DNA from: Pseudoflavonifractor sp035562355
GTDB lineage: Bacteria; Bacillota; Clostridia; Oscillospirales; Oscillospiraceae
Assembly: GCA_035562355.1 (NCBI GenBank)
Contig: DATMXU010000254.1
Span: 1 to 11,998, forward strand
Direction of reading: 5' to 3'
DNA length: 11,998 bases
Under the pieces are notes generated by a model, which did not search any database, had not been told where the DNA came from, and saw nothing but the letters and a program-made list of their open reading frames with translations. Shown one piece after another: positions 1 through 6,899 of the stretch; the first letter of the stretch is position 1, and the number at the start of each line of letters is the position of its first letter. The position numbers and the translations under genes are program-made.

Positions 1-29
1 TTGACAAGCGATAAGCGGAGTGCTATGCT
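1..29 (+). promoter_or_regulatory. Sigma-A-type promoter of the DUF2975/HTH operon
   Basis: A perfect TTGACA at 1-6 is followed by a 17-nt spacer and TATGCT at 24-29 (4 of 6 matches to TATAAT). Transcription should start near 36, giving a short leader that carries the GGGGGAGAG ribosome binding site at 41-49 just before the ATG at 54. The window begins exactly at the -35 box, so upstream operators cannot be seen. Confidence 0.75.
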
Positions 30-53
30 CTTTATCAAAAGGGGGAGAGTTCC

Positions 54-596
54 ATGGAAAAGTCCGGCGTGGTCAGGCTTGCTCAATTTTTAAAGGTGCT
101 GGTGACCTTCACCCTTCTCTGTAATCTGCTGGTGCTGCCGCTGGTGCCGGGGGTGGTGGGGATCGGCGCGCTGACGGGGATTCCCAGGCTGAGCGCCGCA
201 GAGCTCCTTGCGGCATGCTGGCAATACCTCTGGCGGGTTTGGCGGGAGGAGTACACCGCCGTGTTATCGCTCTTCCTCCTCTTCTGCGGGATATGCACCG
301 CCGTCACCCTCTGGCAGGCGCGGGGCGTGCTGGACACCATTGTAAGGGAGGACACCTTTACAATGCCCAATGCCCGGCGCTTGAAACGGGCAGCGGTCTG
401 CTGCCTGCTTATCTCGGCCGCCGCGCTGGCCCGGACGGTGTGGGGCCTGTTCTACTACCGCTCCATGGCCCCTGTCTTCACCTATAACACCGTATTCATC
501 CCCATCGCCTTTATGGGGGGCCTGCTGTGCATGGTCATGTCCGCCCTCTTCCGTCAGGCCGCCGAGCTGAAGGAAGAGAACGACCTGACCATATAG
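54..596 (+). CDS. DUF2975 family membrane protein
   Basis: A 180-aa integral membrane protein with about four hydrophobic segments, near residues 10-37, 66-88, 110-130 and 142-166. The stretch FTMPNARRLKRAA (about residues 102-114), just before the third segment, is the kind of conserved link seen in the DUF2975 family. No catalytic motif is visible and no biochemical role is established for the family. It is followed 13 nt later by a small XRE-type regulator. This is the pairing known from B. subtilis yoaS-yozG, which suggests that the two form one functional unit, perhaps a membrane sensor or effector with its own repressor; that role is inference. The start at 54 is supported by a purine-rich GGGGGAGAG site 4 nt upstream and a close promoter. 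Family assignment is good; function is unknown. Confidence 0.85.
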   Translation: MEKSGVVRLAQFLKVLVTFTLLCNLLVLPLVPGVVGIGALTGIPRLSAAELLAACWQYLWRVWREEYTAVLSLFLLFCGICTAVTLWQARGVLDTIVREDTFTMPNARRLKRAAVCCLLISAAALARTVWGLFYYRSMAPVFTYNTVFIPIAFMGGLLCMVMSALFRQAAELKEENDLTI

Positions 597-609
597 GGGG
601 GGCCGAGGC

Positions 610-831
610 ATGCCGATCATCGTGAATTTGGACGTGATGATGGCCAGGCGGAAGATGAGCCTGAACGAGCTGGCCTCCAGGGTGGACCTGACCCTGGCGA
701 ATCTCTCCATCCTGAAAAATAACCACGCGAAGGCGGTTCGGTTCTCCACGCTGGAGGCGATCTGCGCCGCCCTGGACTGCCAGCCCGGCGACATTCTGGA
801 GTATGTGCCGGAGGAGGGCGGGACGGAATAG
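610..831 (+). CDS. Small XRE/Cro-CI-type HTH regulator (YozG-like)
   Basis: A 73-aa protein that is almost entirely one Cro/C1-type helix-turn-helix domain. The N-terminal strand IIVNLDVMMARRKMS leads into NELASRVDLTLANLSILKNN (helices 2-3, including the recognition helix), followed by VRFSTLEAICAALDCQPGDILEY, the typical end of YozG-like regulators. There is no ligand or dimerisation domain beyond the HTH. It is expected to bind DNA as a dimer in the cytoplasm. The gene follows the DUF2975 gene by 13 nt, with a G-rich stretch (about 595-602) as a likely ribosome binding site, so both are probably made from the promoter at 1-29. Autoregulation of this operon is plausible but not shown. Its target sites cannot be derived from the sequence. 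Confidence 0.88.
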   Translation: MPIIVNLDVMMARRKMSLNELASRVDLTLANLSILKNNHAKAVRFSTLEAICAALDCQPGDILEYVPEEGGTE

Positions 832-945
832 GCCTGTAGACGGTATGTTTCAATAGCCCGGCGCGGAGATACGCGCGGCGGGTGGACGTCTCATACTCTT
901 TGGGAGCAATAATTTAGAAAATATGATAGAAAAAGGATGATAGTG

Positions 946-2511
946 ATGGACGAAAAAAAGCAGATTCACCCGATCTTGGGCAGGTTTCTGGAAAACCCGC
1001 CCCCTCCGGGAGCAGGGGGCGTTCCGCCCCAGCTCGGCATCGCCCCCGCCAGGCAGTATGAGATCGACGGGAAGGACCGGGCGCTGCTGCCGCTGGCTGT
1101 CCTCCTGGGGGTGCTGCTCTTTGAGATGGCGCTCAATGCCCTCACCGTCCCCGGCCTTGCGGTGACCGCAATGGTGGCGGCATGGTACGGCGTACTCTTC
1201 TGGTACAAGGGGATCGAGGGCCTGCACAGCCGCCCCGCCCTCCTCATGCTCCTGGCCGTCTGTCTCCAGGCCCTCACCTTCGTCCTCTTCTCCAGCGTGT
1301 GGTTTCGCCTGTGGAACCTCCTCACCCTGCCCGCGCTGCTGGGGGTCCAGCTCTTCCAGTGGTCAGGGGCGGTGCGTAGGCCCTGGACCTCGCCCGGTAT
1401 GCTGTGGGAGCGGCTGTGCCTCACGCTGGACGGCCTCTTCTGCCGCCTGGGCGCGCCTCTTCGGGCCGCTGTCCCCCGTGGGGAGGGGAGAGGGCGTTGG
1501 GTCTATGTGGCCCTGGGGCTGGCGGTGGCGGTGCCCGTGCTCTTCTTTGTATTTCCCCTCCTCGTCTCGGCGGACGCCCTCTTTGCGCAGTTTACCAGCG
1601 GCCTTGTGGCGTTTCTGAATACGAATCTGCGGGAATGGATGGTCAAGCTGGCCGTGGGCCTATGTCTCGCGCCCTTTCTCTTTAGCCTGCTGTACGCCCT
1701 GCGCCGTCCGGAGCCGCTGAAGGAGAAGGCGGCTCATCCGCACCTGACGGTGGACGCGGCCCTTCCCGTCACCCTCCTGGTGGTGATGGATGGGCTCTAC
1801 GCCGTCTTCCTGGTGGTACAGTTTGCCGGGCTGTTCGGCGGGGACCGGTATCTGGCCGCCACAGGCATCTCCTATGCGGACTATGCCCGCAGCGGGTTCT
1901 TCCAGCTTGTGACCGTGTCGGTGCTCAACCTGGCCCTGGTAATGGCCTGCCTGCAGGTCTCCAGGCGGGAGGGGAGGGGCTGGGGCTGGGTGCGCGCCCT
2001 CTCCACCGGCCTTGTGGGGGCCAGCGTGGTGATGCTCGCGTCCGCCGCCTGGAAAATGACCCTCTACGTTACGGTCTACGGCCTCTCCTTCAAGCGGCTG
2101 CTCACCTACTGGGGCATGGTCATGCTGGCCATCTTCTTCTCGGCGGCGCTGGCAAAGATATGGCGGGAGGAATTCTCCTTCTTCAAGGTCTTCTTTACCG
2201 CGGGGCTGGCGGGCTGGCTGGTGCTCAACTATATGAACGTCGACCTGATCGTGGCGAAATACAACGTCTCCCGCTATCAGAGCGGAGCGGCGGCGGTGAT
2301 GGACCTGCCATACCTGGCCGAGCTCTCCTATGACACATTAGGCGTTTTGGAGGAGCTGCCCGGCGACACACAGGTATACCACGGGAGTACGGACTACCCG
2401 CTCTCCCGGCTCGTTGCCGAGCGCCGCGACGCCGCCCGGAGGGACGCGTCCCGCTGGCAGAGCTGGTCCCTCTCCGCATACCTCGCGGCCCGCGGGCAGG
2501 GGGAGGGGTAA
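946..2511 (+). CDS. DUF4173/DUF4153 family polytopic membrane protein
   Basis: A protein of about 521 aa with roughly ten transmembrane segments after a soluble N-terminus of about 40 residues that contains a Pro/Gly-rich run (NPPPPGAGG). Features typical of DUF4173 include YADYARSGFFQLV in the middle, RLLTYWGMVMLA in a late membrane helix, and NYMNVDLIVAKYNVSRYQ leading into a short extracytoplasmic or cytoplasmic tail of about 90 residues ending in a charged, Arg-rich region. No enzyme motif is evident, and the family has no settled function. An ATG at 937 is in frame, but the AAAAGGA site at 931-937 is 8 nt from the ATG at 946, so 946 is preferred. A weak candidate promoter (TTGGGA at 900-905, TATGAT at 922-927) would leave almost no leader, so co-transcription with the upstream HTH gene is also possible. 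The stop codon overlaps the context of the next gene. Confidence 0.85.
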   Translation: MDEKKQIHPILGRFLENPPPPGAGGVPPQLGIAPARQYEIDGKDRALLPLAVLLGVLLFEMALNALTVPGLAVTAMVAAWYGVLFWYKGIEGLHSRPALLMLLAVCLQALTFVLFSSVWFRLWNLLTLPALLGVQLFQWSGAVRRPWTSPGMLWERLCLTLDGLFCRLGAPLRAAVPRGEGRGRWVYVALGLAVAVPVLFFVFPLLVSADALFAQFTSGLVAFLNTNLREWMVKLAVGLCLAPFLFSLLYALRRPEPLKEKAAHPHLTVDAALPVTLLVVMDGLYAVFLVVQFAGLFGGDRYLAATGISYADYARSGFFQLVTVSVLNLALVMACLQVSRREGRGWGWVRALSTGLVGASVVMLASAAWKMTLYVTVYGLSFKRLLTYWGMVMLAIFFSAALAKIWREEFSFFKVFFTAGLAGWLVLNYMNVDLIVAKYNVSRYQSGAAAVMDLPYLAELSYDTLGVLEELPGDTQVYHGSTDYPLSRLVAERRDAARRDASRWQSWSLSAYLAARGQGEG

Positions 2512-2515
2512 TGGC

Positions 2516-2800
2516 ATGCCCGGATACGAATGGCTGACTGTGGCAAGCTTATTGCTGGGGATCGCCGCCTGGGTCCTGCCGCTGGCAGCTCTGTTTTTCG
2601 GGAACAGAAGGGTGCTATCCCTGATCAGCTTTAGCGCCTGCGCCCTCTCTCTGCTCTGCGTCATTTTCTATCTGGGGTACAAGGTGGACATCAGAGATTG
2701 GTCGGCGCTGATGGACACGATGCGGGCCTTTCGACTGGCCGCCGGGAGCCTGGTTTTGGGGACCATTCTCCTCAACATCATTGCCGGAGAGAAAAAATAA
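2516..2800 (+). CDS. Small three-helix membrane protein, unknown family
   Basis: A 94-aa protein beginning MPGYEWLTVASLLLG, with three hydrophobic segments near residues 6-27, 33-54 and 71-90 and a short Lys-rich C-terminus (GEKK). I do not recognise a named domain. The frame is open further upstream (to 2414), but that part would lie inside the DUF4173 gene. The ATG at 2516 has a very strong GGGAGGGG site at 2500-2508 at good spacing, placed inside the last codons of the DUF4173 gene, whose stop is only 5 nt before this start. That arrangement implies translational coupling, and hence that the two proteins are made together and may act together in the membrane. A partner or stabilising role is inference only. 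Confidence 0.7.
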   Translation: MPGYEWLTVASLLLGIAAWVLPLAALFFGNRRVLSLISFSACALSLLCVIFYLGYKVDIRDWSALMDTMRAFRLAAGSLVLGTILLNIIAGEKK

Positions 2801-2870
2801 AAATATGGACAGCGGGCCGGATAACTGCGTGCTCAGGCTCTCAAGGACTTCTCTGTTTGAAGATTCCGGG

Positions 2871-2907
2871 GGGAGGGCTAGGGTGAAAAAGGGAACCGTA
2901 CGGTTCC
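2871..2907 (+). repeat. Copy 1 of duplicated palindromic element
   Basis: This 37-nt unit resembles 2948-2982, with about three substitutions and a 2-nt length difference in an A-run. Both share GGGAGGG, TAG, GTGAAA and GGGAACCGTA followed by the inverted GGTTCC. In this copy the centre is a perfect 16-bp palindrome, GGAACCGTACGGTTCC, at 2892-2907. No T-run follows immediately. It lies downstream of the 94-aa membrane protein gene. It looks like a short interspersed element rather than a gene. Confidence 0.55.
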
Positions 2908-2947
2908 TTCAGTCTGTCAAAAAAACACCCAGGCCGAACATCTCGGA

Positions 2948-2982
2948 GGGAGGGATAGTGTGAAAGGGAACCGTAGGGTTCC
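2948..2982 (+). repeat. Copy 2 of duplicated palindromic element
   Basis: Second copy of the unit at 2871-2907, 77 nt downstream of the first (start to start). Here the symmetry is extended outward into a longer hairpin that can serve as a terminator (see 2963-2987). A purine-rich GGGAGGG box followed by GTG occurs in both copies and mimics a translation start, but the frames behind it are only 26 and 15 codons long. Confidence 0.55.
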
Positions 2983-2987
2983 CTTTT
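2963..2987 (+). terminator. Candidate terminator closing the DUF4173 gene cluster
   Basis: A 10-bp stem AAAGGGAACC (2963-2972) pairs with GGTTCCCTTT (2977-2986) around the 4-nt loop GTAG, with a run of T at 2984-2987. The T-tract is short, so it may be a moderate terminator. It is nearly symmetric and could also act on the other strand. It is the only terminator-like structure between the cluster ending at 2800 and the next gene. Confidence 0.55.
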
Positions 2988-3033
2988 ATGTGAAACAAAA
3001 TTCCTGAATATTCATGGCGCGTGTATCTTTATG

Positions 3034-3062
3034 TAGATTTTTCCGTCAAGGCCTGCTATAAT
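3034..3062 (+). promoter_or_regulatory. Extended -10 promoter of the PAS/GGDEF/EAL gene
   Basis: A perfect TATAAT at 3057-3062 is preceded by TGC (TG at 3054-3055), making an extended -10 element. The best -35 at 17-nt spacing is the weak TAGATT at 3034-3039, as expected for extended -10 promoters. The predicted start near 3069 leaves a leader of about 48 nt with the GGGGGA ribosome binding site at 3099-3104. Confidence 0.65.
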
Positions 3063-3116
3063 CAACCAAATGGGAAAGGTCGGTTTTTGGGGAAAGACGG
3101 GGGATGATACCGAACC

Positions 3117-4784
3117 GTGGATGAGATTGAAAGCATGCTGGAGCGTCTCGGCGTGGACCTGTGCGCGCTTTATACCTCCATTGTCAGCAGTACGGACGAC
3201 TATGTCTATGTTGTGGATCTGAAGGAGAATATGGGCCTGGTCTCCGAGCATATGGCAGAGGAGTTTGCACTGCCGGGCCGGGTGGGGCCCGAGCTGATGA
3301 CAGCCTGGCTGGAACGGATACACCCCACGGACCGGGGGCCCTTCCGGGCGTCCATGCAGCGGATGCTCAGGGGTGAGACCGAGGGACATGACATAGATTA
3401 CCGGGCGAAAAACCGGGAGGGAGAGTACGTTTGGCTCCATTGCCGGGGACGCTTGACCTGGAACGGCGCGGGGGAGCCGGTGAGCTTTATCGGCGCGATC
3501 GCCGAGCTGGGGTGGCGGGAGCGGGCAGACCGCGTCACCTGCCTCCTTACTGAGCACGAGTGCGAAAAGCAGGTGGAGACCATCTTCGGCCAGGGGGGCG
3601 GGGGCGGTCTCATACTTTTGGGCATGGACGACTTCACCCGCGTCAACAGCTTAAACGGCAAGGCCTTTGGCGACCTGGTCCTCCGCCGGTTCGCCCAGGG
3701 CGTTCAGGACTGTCTGCTGTCGGGCGGGGCGGTTTACCGCATGGAGGGGGACAAGTTCGCCCTCGTCCTCCCCGGCGCCGCGGCGGAGGATCTGAAGGAG
3801 CTCTATGGGAGGATCCATGCCTTCAGCAACCGCCGCCGCCGCATCGACGGGGTGCCCTATTTTTGCACCGTGTCGGCAGGGATGGTCCTGCTGGGCCGGG
3901 ACGGTAATTCCTATGACCGCCTGATCAGATGTGCCGACAGCGCGCTGCGGGCCTCTAAGCGCAGGGGAAAGAACACCTGTACCCTCTTCACGGGGGATCT
4001 CATCTGTACCGAGCTCCGGGTCCAAAGGCTGATCAACCAGCTCCAGCTCAACGTCGTCAACGGCATGGAGCATTTTCACCTGGTTTACCAGCCCATTGCC
4101 CGGGCGGACGGCGGCGGCATCGCCGGGGCCGAGGCCGTCCTCCGCTGGTCCTGCGAGGAGCTGGGGGCCATTTTCCCCGGGGAGTTCGTCCCCCTGCTGG
4201 AGAGCAGCGGCCTCATCATCCCGGTCGGATACTGGGTGCTGGAGGAGGCCGTCATGGTCTGCCGGAGATGGGTGGGTCTTGACCCCGATTTCGTGATGAA
4301 TATCAACGTCTCCTATCTCCAGCTCATCGATCCCGGCTTTCTCCCCGCGGTCCGCTCCATCCTGGAGCGGTATGCCCTGGAGCCGCGCCATGTCGTTCTG
4401 GAGATGACCGAGAGCTACTTTGTCACCGACATAGACGCGCTGCGCGGCATCTTTGGGGGGCTGAGGGCCATGGGCATCCGCGTCGCCATGGACGACTTTG
4501 GAACCGGCTACTCCTCGCTCAGCCTGCTCTCCCAGCTGCCCGCCGACGAGGTGAAGATCGACCGCGCCTTCGTCAGGCAGATCGACCAGAATGAATTCAA
4601 CCGCGCCTTTCTCTGCGCGGTCATCCGGCTGTGCCACAGCGTGGGCATCTCGGTCTGCGTGGAGGGCGTTGAGACCGAGGAGGAGCTGTGCACGGTGGCC
4701 GGGCTGGGGGCGGACCACGTCCAGGGGTTCCACTTCTCAAAGCCCATCCCGGCCGAGCGGTTTTGCAGGCGGTACCTATGTTGA
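3117..4784 (+). CDS. PAS/degenerate-GGDEF/EAL protein, likely c-di-GMP phosphodiesterase
   Basis: A 555-aa soluble protein with no membrane segment. Residues about 20-135 look like a PAS fold (YRAKNREGEYVWLHCRG is a typical PAS3-type segment). Residues about 150-295 are a GGDEF domain that keeps MDDF but has EGDKF at 210-214 in place of GGDEF, so cyclase activity is probably lost. Residues about 305-550 are an EAL domain with a full-looking active site: EAVLR at 339-343, NINVS, LEMTES, DDFGTGYSS from 459, EVKIDRAFV, EGVE at 516-519 and the final QGFHFSKPIP. It should therefore hydrolyse c-di-GMP to pGpG in the cytoplasm, with PAS and the dead GGDEF acting as sensory or regulatory parts (inference). 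The start is GTG at 3117; an in-frame stop at 3105-3107 rules out earlier starts, and ATG 3135 is the only close alternative. It is monocistronic. Confidence 0.9.
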   Translation: MDEIESMLERLGVDLCALYTSIVSSTDDYVYVVDLKENMGLVSEHMAEEFALPGRVGPELMTAWLERIHPTDRGPFRASMQRMLRGETEGHDIDYRAKNREGEYVWLHCRGRLTWNGAGEPVSFIGAIAELGWRERADRVTCLLTEHECEKQVETIFGQGGGGGLILLGMDDFTRVNSLNGKAFGDLVLRRFAQGVQDCLLSGGAVYRMEGDKFALVLPGAAAEDLKELYGRIHAFSNRRRRIDGVPYFCTVSAGMVLLGRDGNSYDRLIRCADSALRASKRRGKNTCTLFTGDLICTELRVQRLINQLQLNVVNGMEHFHLVYQPIARADGGGIAGAEAVLRWSCEELGAIFPGEFVPLLESSGLIIPVGYWVLEEAVMVCRRWVGLDPDFVMNINVSYLQLIDPGFLPAVRSILERYALEPRHVVLEMTESYFVTDIDALRGIFGGLRAMGIRVAMDDFGTGYSSLSLLSQLPADEVKIDRAFVRQIDQNEFNRAFLCAVIRLCHSVGISVCVEGVETEEELCTVAGLGADHVQGFHFSKPIPAERFCRRYLC

Positions 4785-4797
4785 ATACGGATGAGAG

Positions 4798-4833
4798 GGC
4801 GGCGGGGTTTTGCATGAACCCCGCCGCCATTTT
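4798..4833 (+). terminator. Rho-independent terminator of the EAL gene
   Basis: A perfect 12-bp stem, GGCGGCGGGGTT (4798-4809) with AACCCCGCCGCC (4817-4828), encloses a 7-nt loop and is followed by ATTTT. It lies 13 nt after the stop codon of the EAL gene. Confidence 0.85.
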
Positions 4834-4894
4834 GCGTCCGGGTGGTCAAAAGCCCGGTGCGCAAGCATAGAATGGAGCGGCCAACCTGAAAAAA

Positions 4895-4919
4895 TGCAAG
4901 TTTAAAATTTGAAACTGCA
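4895..4919. promoter_or_regulatory. Imperfect inverted repeat upstream of the DUF4914 promoter
   Basis: TGCA-A-GTTT (4895-4903) is mirrored by AAAC-TGCA (4912-4919) across an A/T-rich centre. It sits 9 nt upstream of the -35 box at 4929. TGCAAnTTT is also directly repeated (4895 and 4916). It could be an operator or an activator site; the AT-richness alone could also reflect an UP element. Confidence 0.35.
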
Positions 4920-4928
4920 AATTTGGTA

Positions 4929-4958
4929 TTGACAACTTCATGCGTAATGGGGTAAAGT
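4929..4958 (+). promoter_or_regulatory. Sigma-A-type promoter of the DUF4914 gene
   Basis: A perfect TTGACA at 4929-4934 is followed by an 18-nt spacer and TAAAGT at 4953-4958 (4 of 6). The predicted start near 4965 gives a leader of about 44 nt before the ATG at 5009. Confidence 0.7.
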
Positions 4959-5008
4959 AAGAAAAGCGTCACCACGATACCTACCCCGTGAAAGAGAGGG
5001 AAACGCCC

Positions 5009-6889
5009 ATGAATCTGTTATTTGATAAATTTACCTTCCCGGAGGACCTGACTAATCTACTCTCCAAAAGCCCCAGCGTCATCATCCCGGAGAGCAAAGA
5101 GGTCCTCTACGAGCTGATTTTCGGCAATGAGCACACCAATAAGGTGGAGATCTTCTACGATGTGGACGGTAGGAGCGTGAGGGAAGGCGACGTGGTGCGC
5201 TGCAAAAACGGCGCGTCGGTGAACTTTGCCGAGGACTATATGCGCCGCCGCGACCCCGACTGTATGCGCATCGCCGACGACCTGCCCACAGACAAGCCCC
5301 GCTTTCAGGAGGTCTACGGCTACCCCTTCGCCGACCTGCGTGCGCAGACCTTCGAGTGGCTTGCCAAGCAGGAGCTGATCATCGTCCCGTTTAAGGCGGG
5401 CGGCTATCAATACGGGTACGACTCCATTCTGGTCTGTCCCCGCAACGCGGCTTTCTTTGCCTTCGCCCTCAGCCAGCTTCAGGCATTTGTCAACGTGAAG
5501 GAGATCGACACCCTGAAACCCCGCTCCGTGGTATACGTGGCCCCGCCCTTCCGCCACAGCCACTTTGACGGCCGGCAGGTGGTGGTCCACAGCCGCAGCG
5601 CCGAGCTCCACGAGATTTTCTCCTACAATCTCTATCCCGGACCCTCCGCGAAGAAGGGCATTTACAGCGTCCTTCTCGACATCGGCGAGCAGGAGGGCTG
5701 GGTCACCGCCCACGCCTCGGCCGCCCGCATCATCACGCCTTACGAGAACGAGATGGTCATGATGCACGAGGGGGCCTCCGGCGGCGGCAAGAGCGAGCTG
5801 CTGCAGGATGTGCAGCGCTCTCCTGACGGCCGGGTCCTGCTGGGCGTGAACCAGCAGACGGGGGAGGAGCGCTACATCAGCATGAGCGACACCTGTACCA
5901 TCGACCCCGTCACCGACGACATGGCCATCTGCCACACCTCGTTCCAGGGCGCGAACGGAAAGCTGACCCTGGCCGACGGCGAGGACGGCTGGTTCGTCCG
6001 GGTGGACGGTATCACCGAGTACGGCTGTGACCCCATCTATGAGAAGATCGCCATCCACTCCAAGGAGCCGCTGGTCTTTTTTAATCTCCAGGGCGTGCCC
6101 CGGGCCACCTGCCTCCCCTGGGAGCACACGCCCGACTCCTGCGGCAAGCCCTGCCCAAACCCCCGCGTCATCATCCCGCGCCGCATGATACATAACATCG
6201 TCTCCACCCCCGTGGAGGTGGACGTGCGCAGCTTTGGCGTGCGTATGCCGCCCACCACGGCGAAGGACCCCAACTACGGTATCCTGGGCCTCCTCCATAT
6301 CATCCCGCCCGCCCTGGCCTGGCTGTGGCGGCTGGTGGCCCCCCGCGGATTCAATAACCCCAGCATCGCGGAAGGCACGGGCACGGCCCTGGCCAGCGAG
6401 GGCGTGGGCTCTTACTGGCCCTTCGCCACCGGTAAGCGGGTCCAGCAGGCGAACCTCCTTCTGGAGCAGATCCTTAGCTGCGCCTCCACCCGCTACGTGC
6501 TCATCCCCAACCAGCACATCGGCATCTATAAGGTGGGCTTTGCCGCCGAGTGGATCTCTCGGGAGTACCTGGCCCGGCGCGGCGGCGTGAACATGAAGAT
6601 GGACCGCCTCACCCCGGCCCGCTGCCCCATTTTGGGCTACGCGCTCAAGGATATGAAGGTGGACGGCCAGCACATCTCCCCCAAGTTCCTCCGGCCCGAG
6701 ACCCAGGAGACCCTGGGCGATAAGGGCTACGACAAGGGCGCGAAGATCCTCACCGACTTTTTTACAAAGGAGCTGGCGGTCTACGATGTGGAGGAGCTCC
6801 ACCCCGTGGGCAGGCAGATCCTCGAGTGCTTTCAGCGCGGCGGCAGCGTGGAGGACTACTGCGATATCATCCCCCTGGGGCTGGAGTAG
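5009..6889 (+). CDS. DUF4914 family protein with PEPCK/HPr-kinase-like P-loop
   Basis: A 626-aa cytoplasmic protein without membrane segments. I recognise it as DUF4914, a family of about this length found in anaerobic gut bacteria and distantly related to phosphoenolpyruvate carboxykinase. A clear P-loop, EGASGGGKSE, lies at residues 254-263 (Lys 261). Its form is close to both the PEPCK kinase-1 loop and the Walker A of HPr kinase, which share a fold. Other blocks likely to be conserved are NPRVIIPRRM, NYGILGLLHIIPP, the segment SEGVGSYWPFATGKRVQQAN and the C-terminal RPETQETLGDKGYDKG. Nucleotide binding is well supported; the substrate is unknown, and true PEPCK activity should not be assumed. 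GTG 4988 is in frame, but GAGAGGG (4994-5000) is 8 nt before ATG 5009, so 5009 is chosen. The gene has its own promoter and terminator and stands alone. Confidence 0.85.
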   Translation: MNLLFDKFTFPEDLTNLLSKSPSVIIPESKEVLYELIFGNEHTNKVEIFYDVDGRSVREGDVVRCKNGASVNFAEDYMRRRDPDCMRIADDLPTDKPRFQEVYGYPFADLRAQTFEWLAKQELIIVPFKAGGYQYGYDSILVCPRNAAFFAFALSQLQAFVNVKEIDTLKPRSVVYVAPPFRHSHFDGRQVVVHSRSAELHEIFSYNLYPGPSAKKGIYSVLLDIGEQEGWVTAHASAARIITPYENEMVMMHEGASGGGKSELLQDVQRSPDGRVLLGVNQQTGEERYISMSDTCTIDPVTDDMAICHTSFQGANGKLTLADGEDGWFVRVDGITEYGCDPIYEKIAIHSKEPLVFFNLQGVPRATCLPWEHTPDSCGKPCPNPRVIIPRRMIHNIVSTPVEVDVRSFGVRMPPTTAKDPNYGILGLLHIIPPALAWLWRLVAPRGFNNPSIAEGTGTALASEGVGSYWPFATGKRVQQANLLLEQILSCASTRYVLIPNQHIGIYKVGFAAEWISREYLARRGGVNMKMDRLTPARCPILGYALKDMKVDGQHISPKFLRPETQETLGDKGYDKGAKILTDFFTKELAVYDVEELHPVGRQILECFQRGGSVEDYCDIIPLGLE

Positions 6890-6899
6890 AAATCAAAGT

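Larger units (their letters stand above)
2801..3116. other. Gene-free interval between membrane cluster and EAL gene
   Basis: This interval of 316 bases has no convincing gene. It holds the duplicated element (2871-2907 and 2948-2982), the hairpin at 2963-2987, an extended -10 promoter at 3034-3062 and a leader of about 48 nt before the EAL gene. The stretch 2801-2870 shows no structure I can support. A frame from 2781 to 2963 is open, but it is discussed among the rejected items. Confidence 0.6.

Noticed and set aside
900..927. Promoter TTGGGA/TATGAT directly before the DUF4173 gene
   Set aside because: The spacer is 16 nt and the -10 is good, but transcription would start at about 934, inside the ribosome binding site for ATG 946. 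It is mentioned with the gene but not listed as a feature.
2781..2963. 60-codon open frame, or a 26-codon GTG-started peptide, over the duplicated element
   Set aside because: It spans the palindromes of both repeat copies and overlaps the end of the 94-aa gene. The GGGAGGG box and GTG recur in copy 2, where they lead into a different and very short frame, so the signal looks like a property of the repeat rather than of a gene.
3063..3116. c-di-GMP riboswitch in front of the EAL gene
   Set aside because: The leader is only about 48 nt long and lacks the conserved GEMM core that I would expect. No such aptamer can be supported.
3651..4733. Open frame of 360 codons on the - strand, opposite the GGDEF/EAL gene
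   Set aside because: It lies fully within a gene with clear domains on the other strand. The composition is that of an antisense shadow, with no ribosome binding site.
5057..6802. Open frame of 581 codons on the - strand, opposite DUF4914
   Set aside because: It mirrors the frame of a well-supported gene with a P-loop, promoter, ribosome binding site and terminator. The predicted protein is a low-complexity mix rich in Val, Gly, Leu, Ala and His, typical of the antisense of high-GC codon use, and no ribosome binding site or domain supports it.
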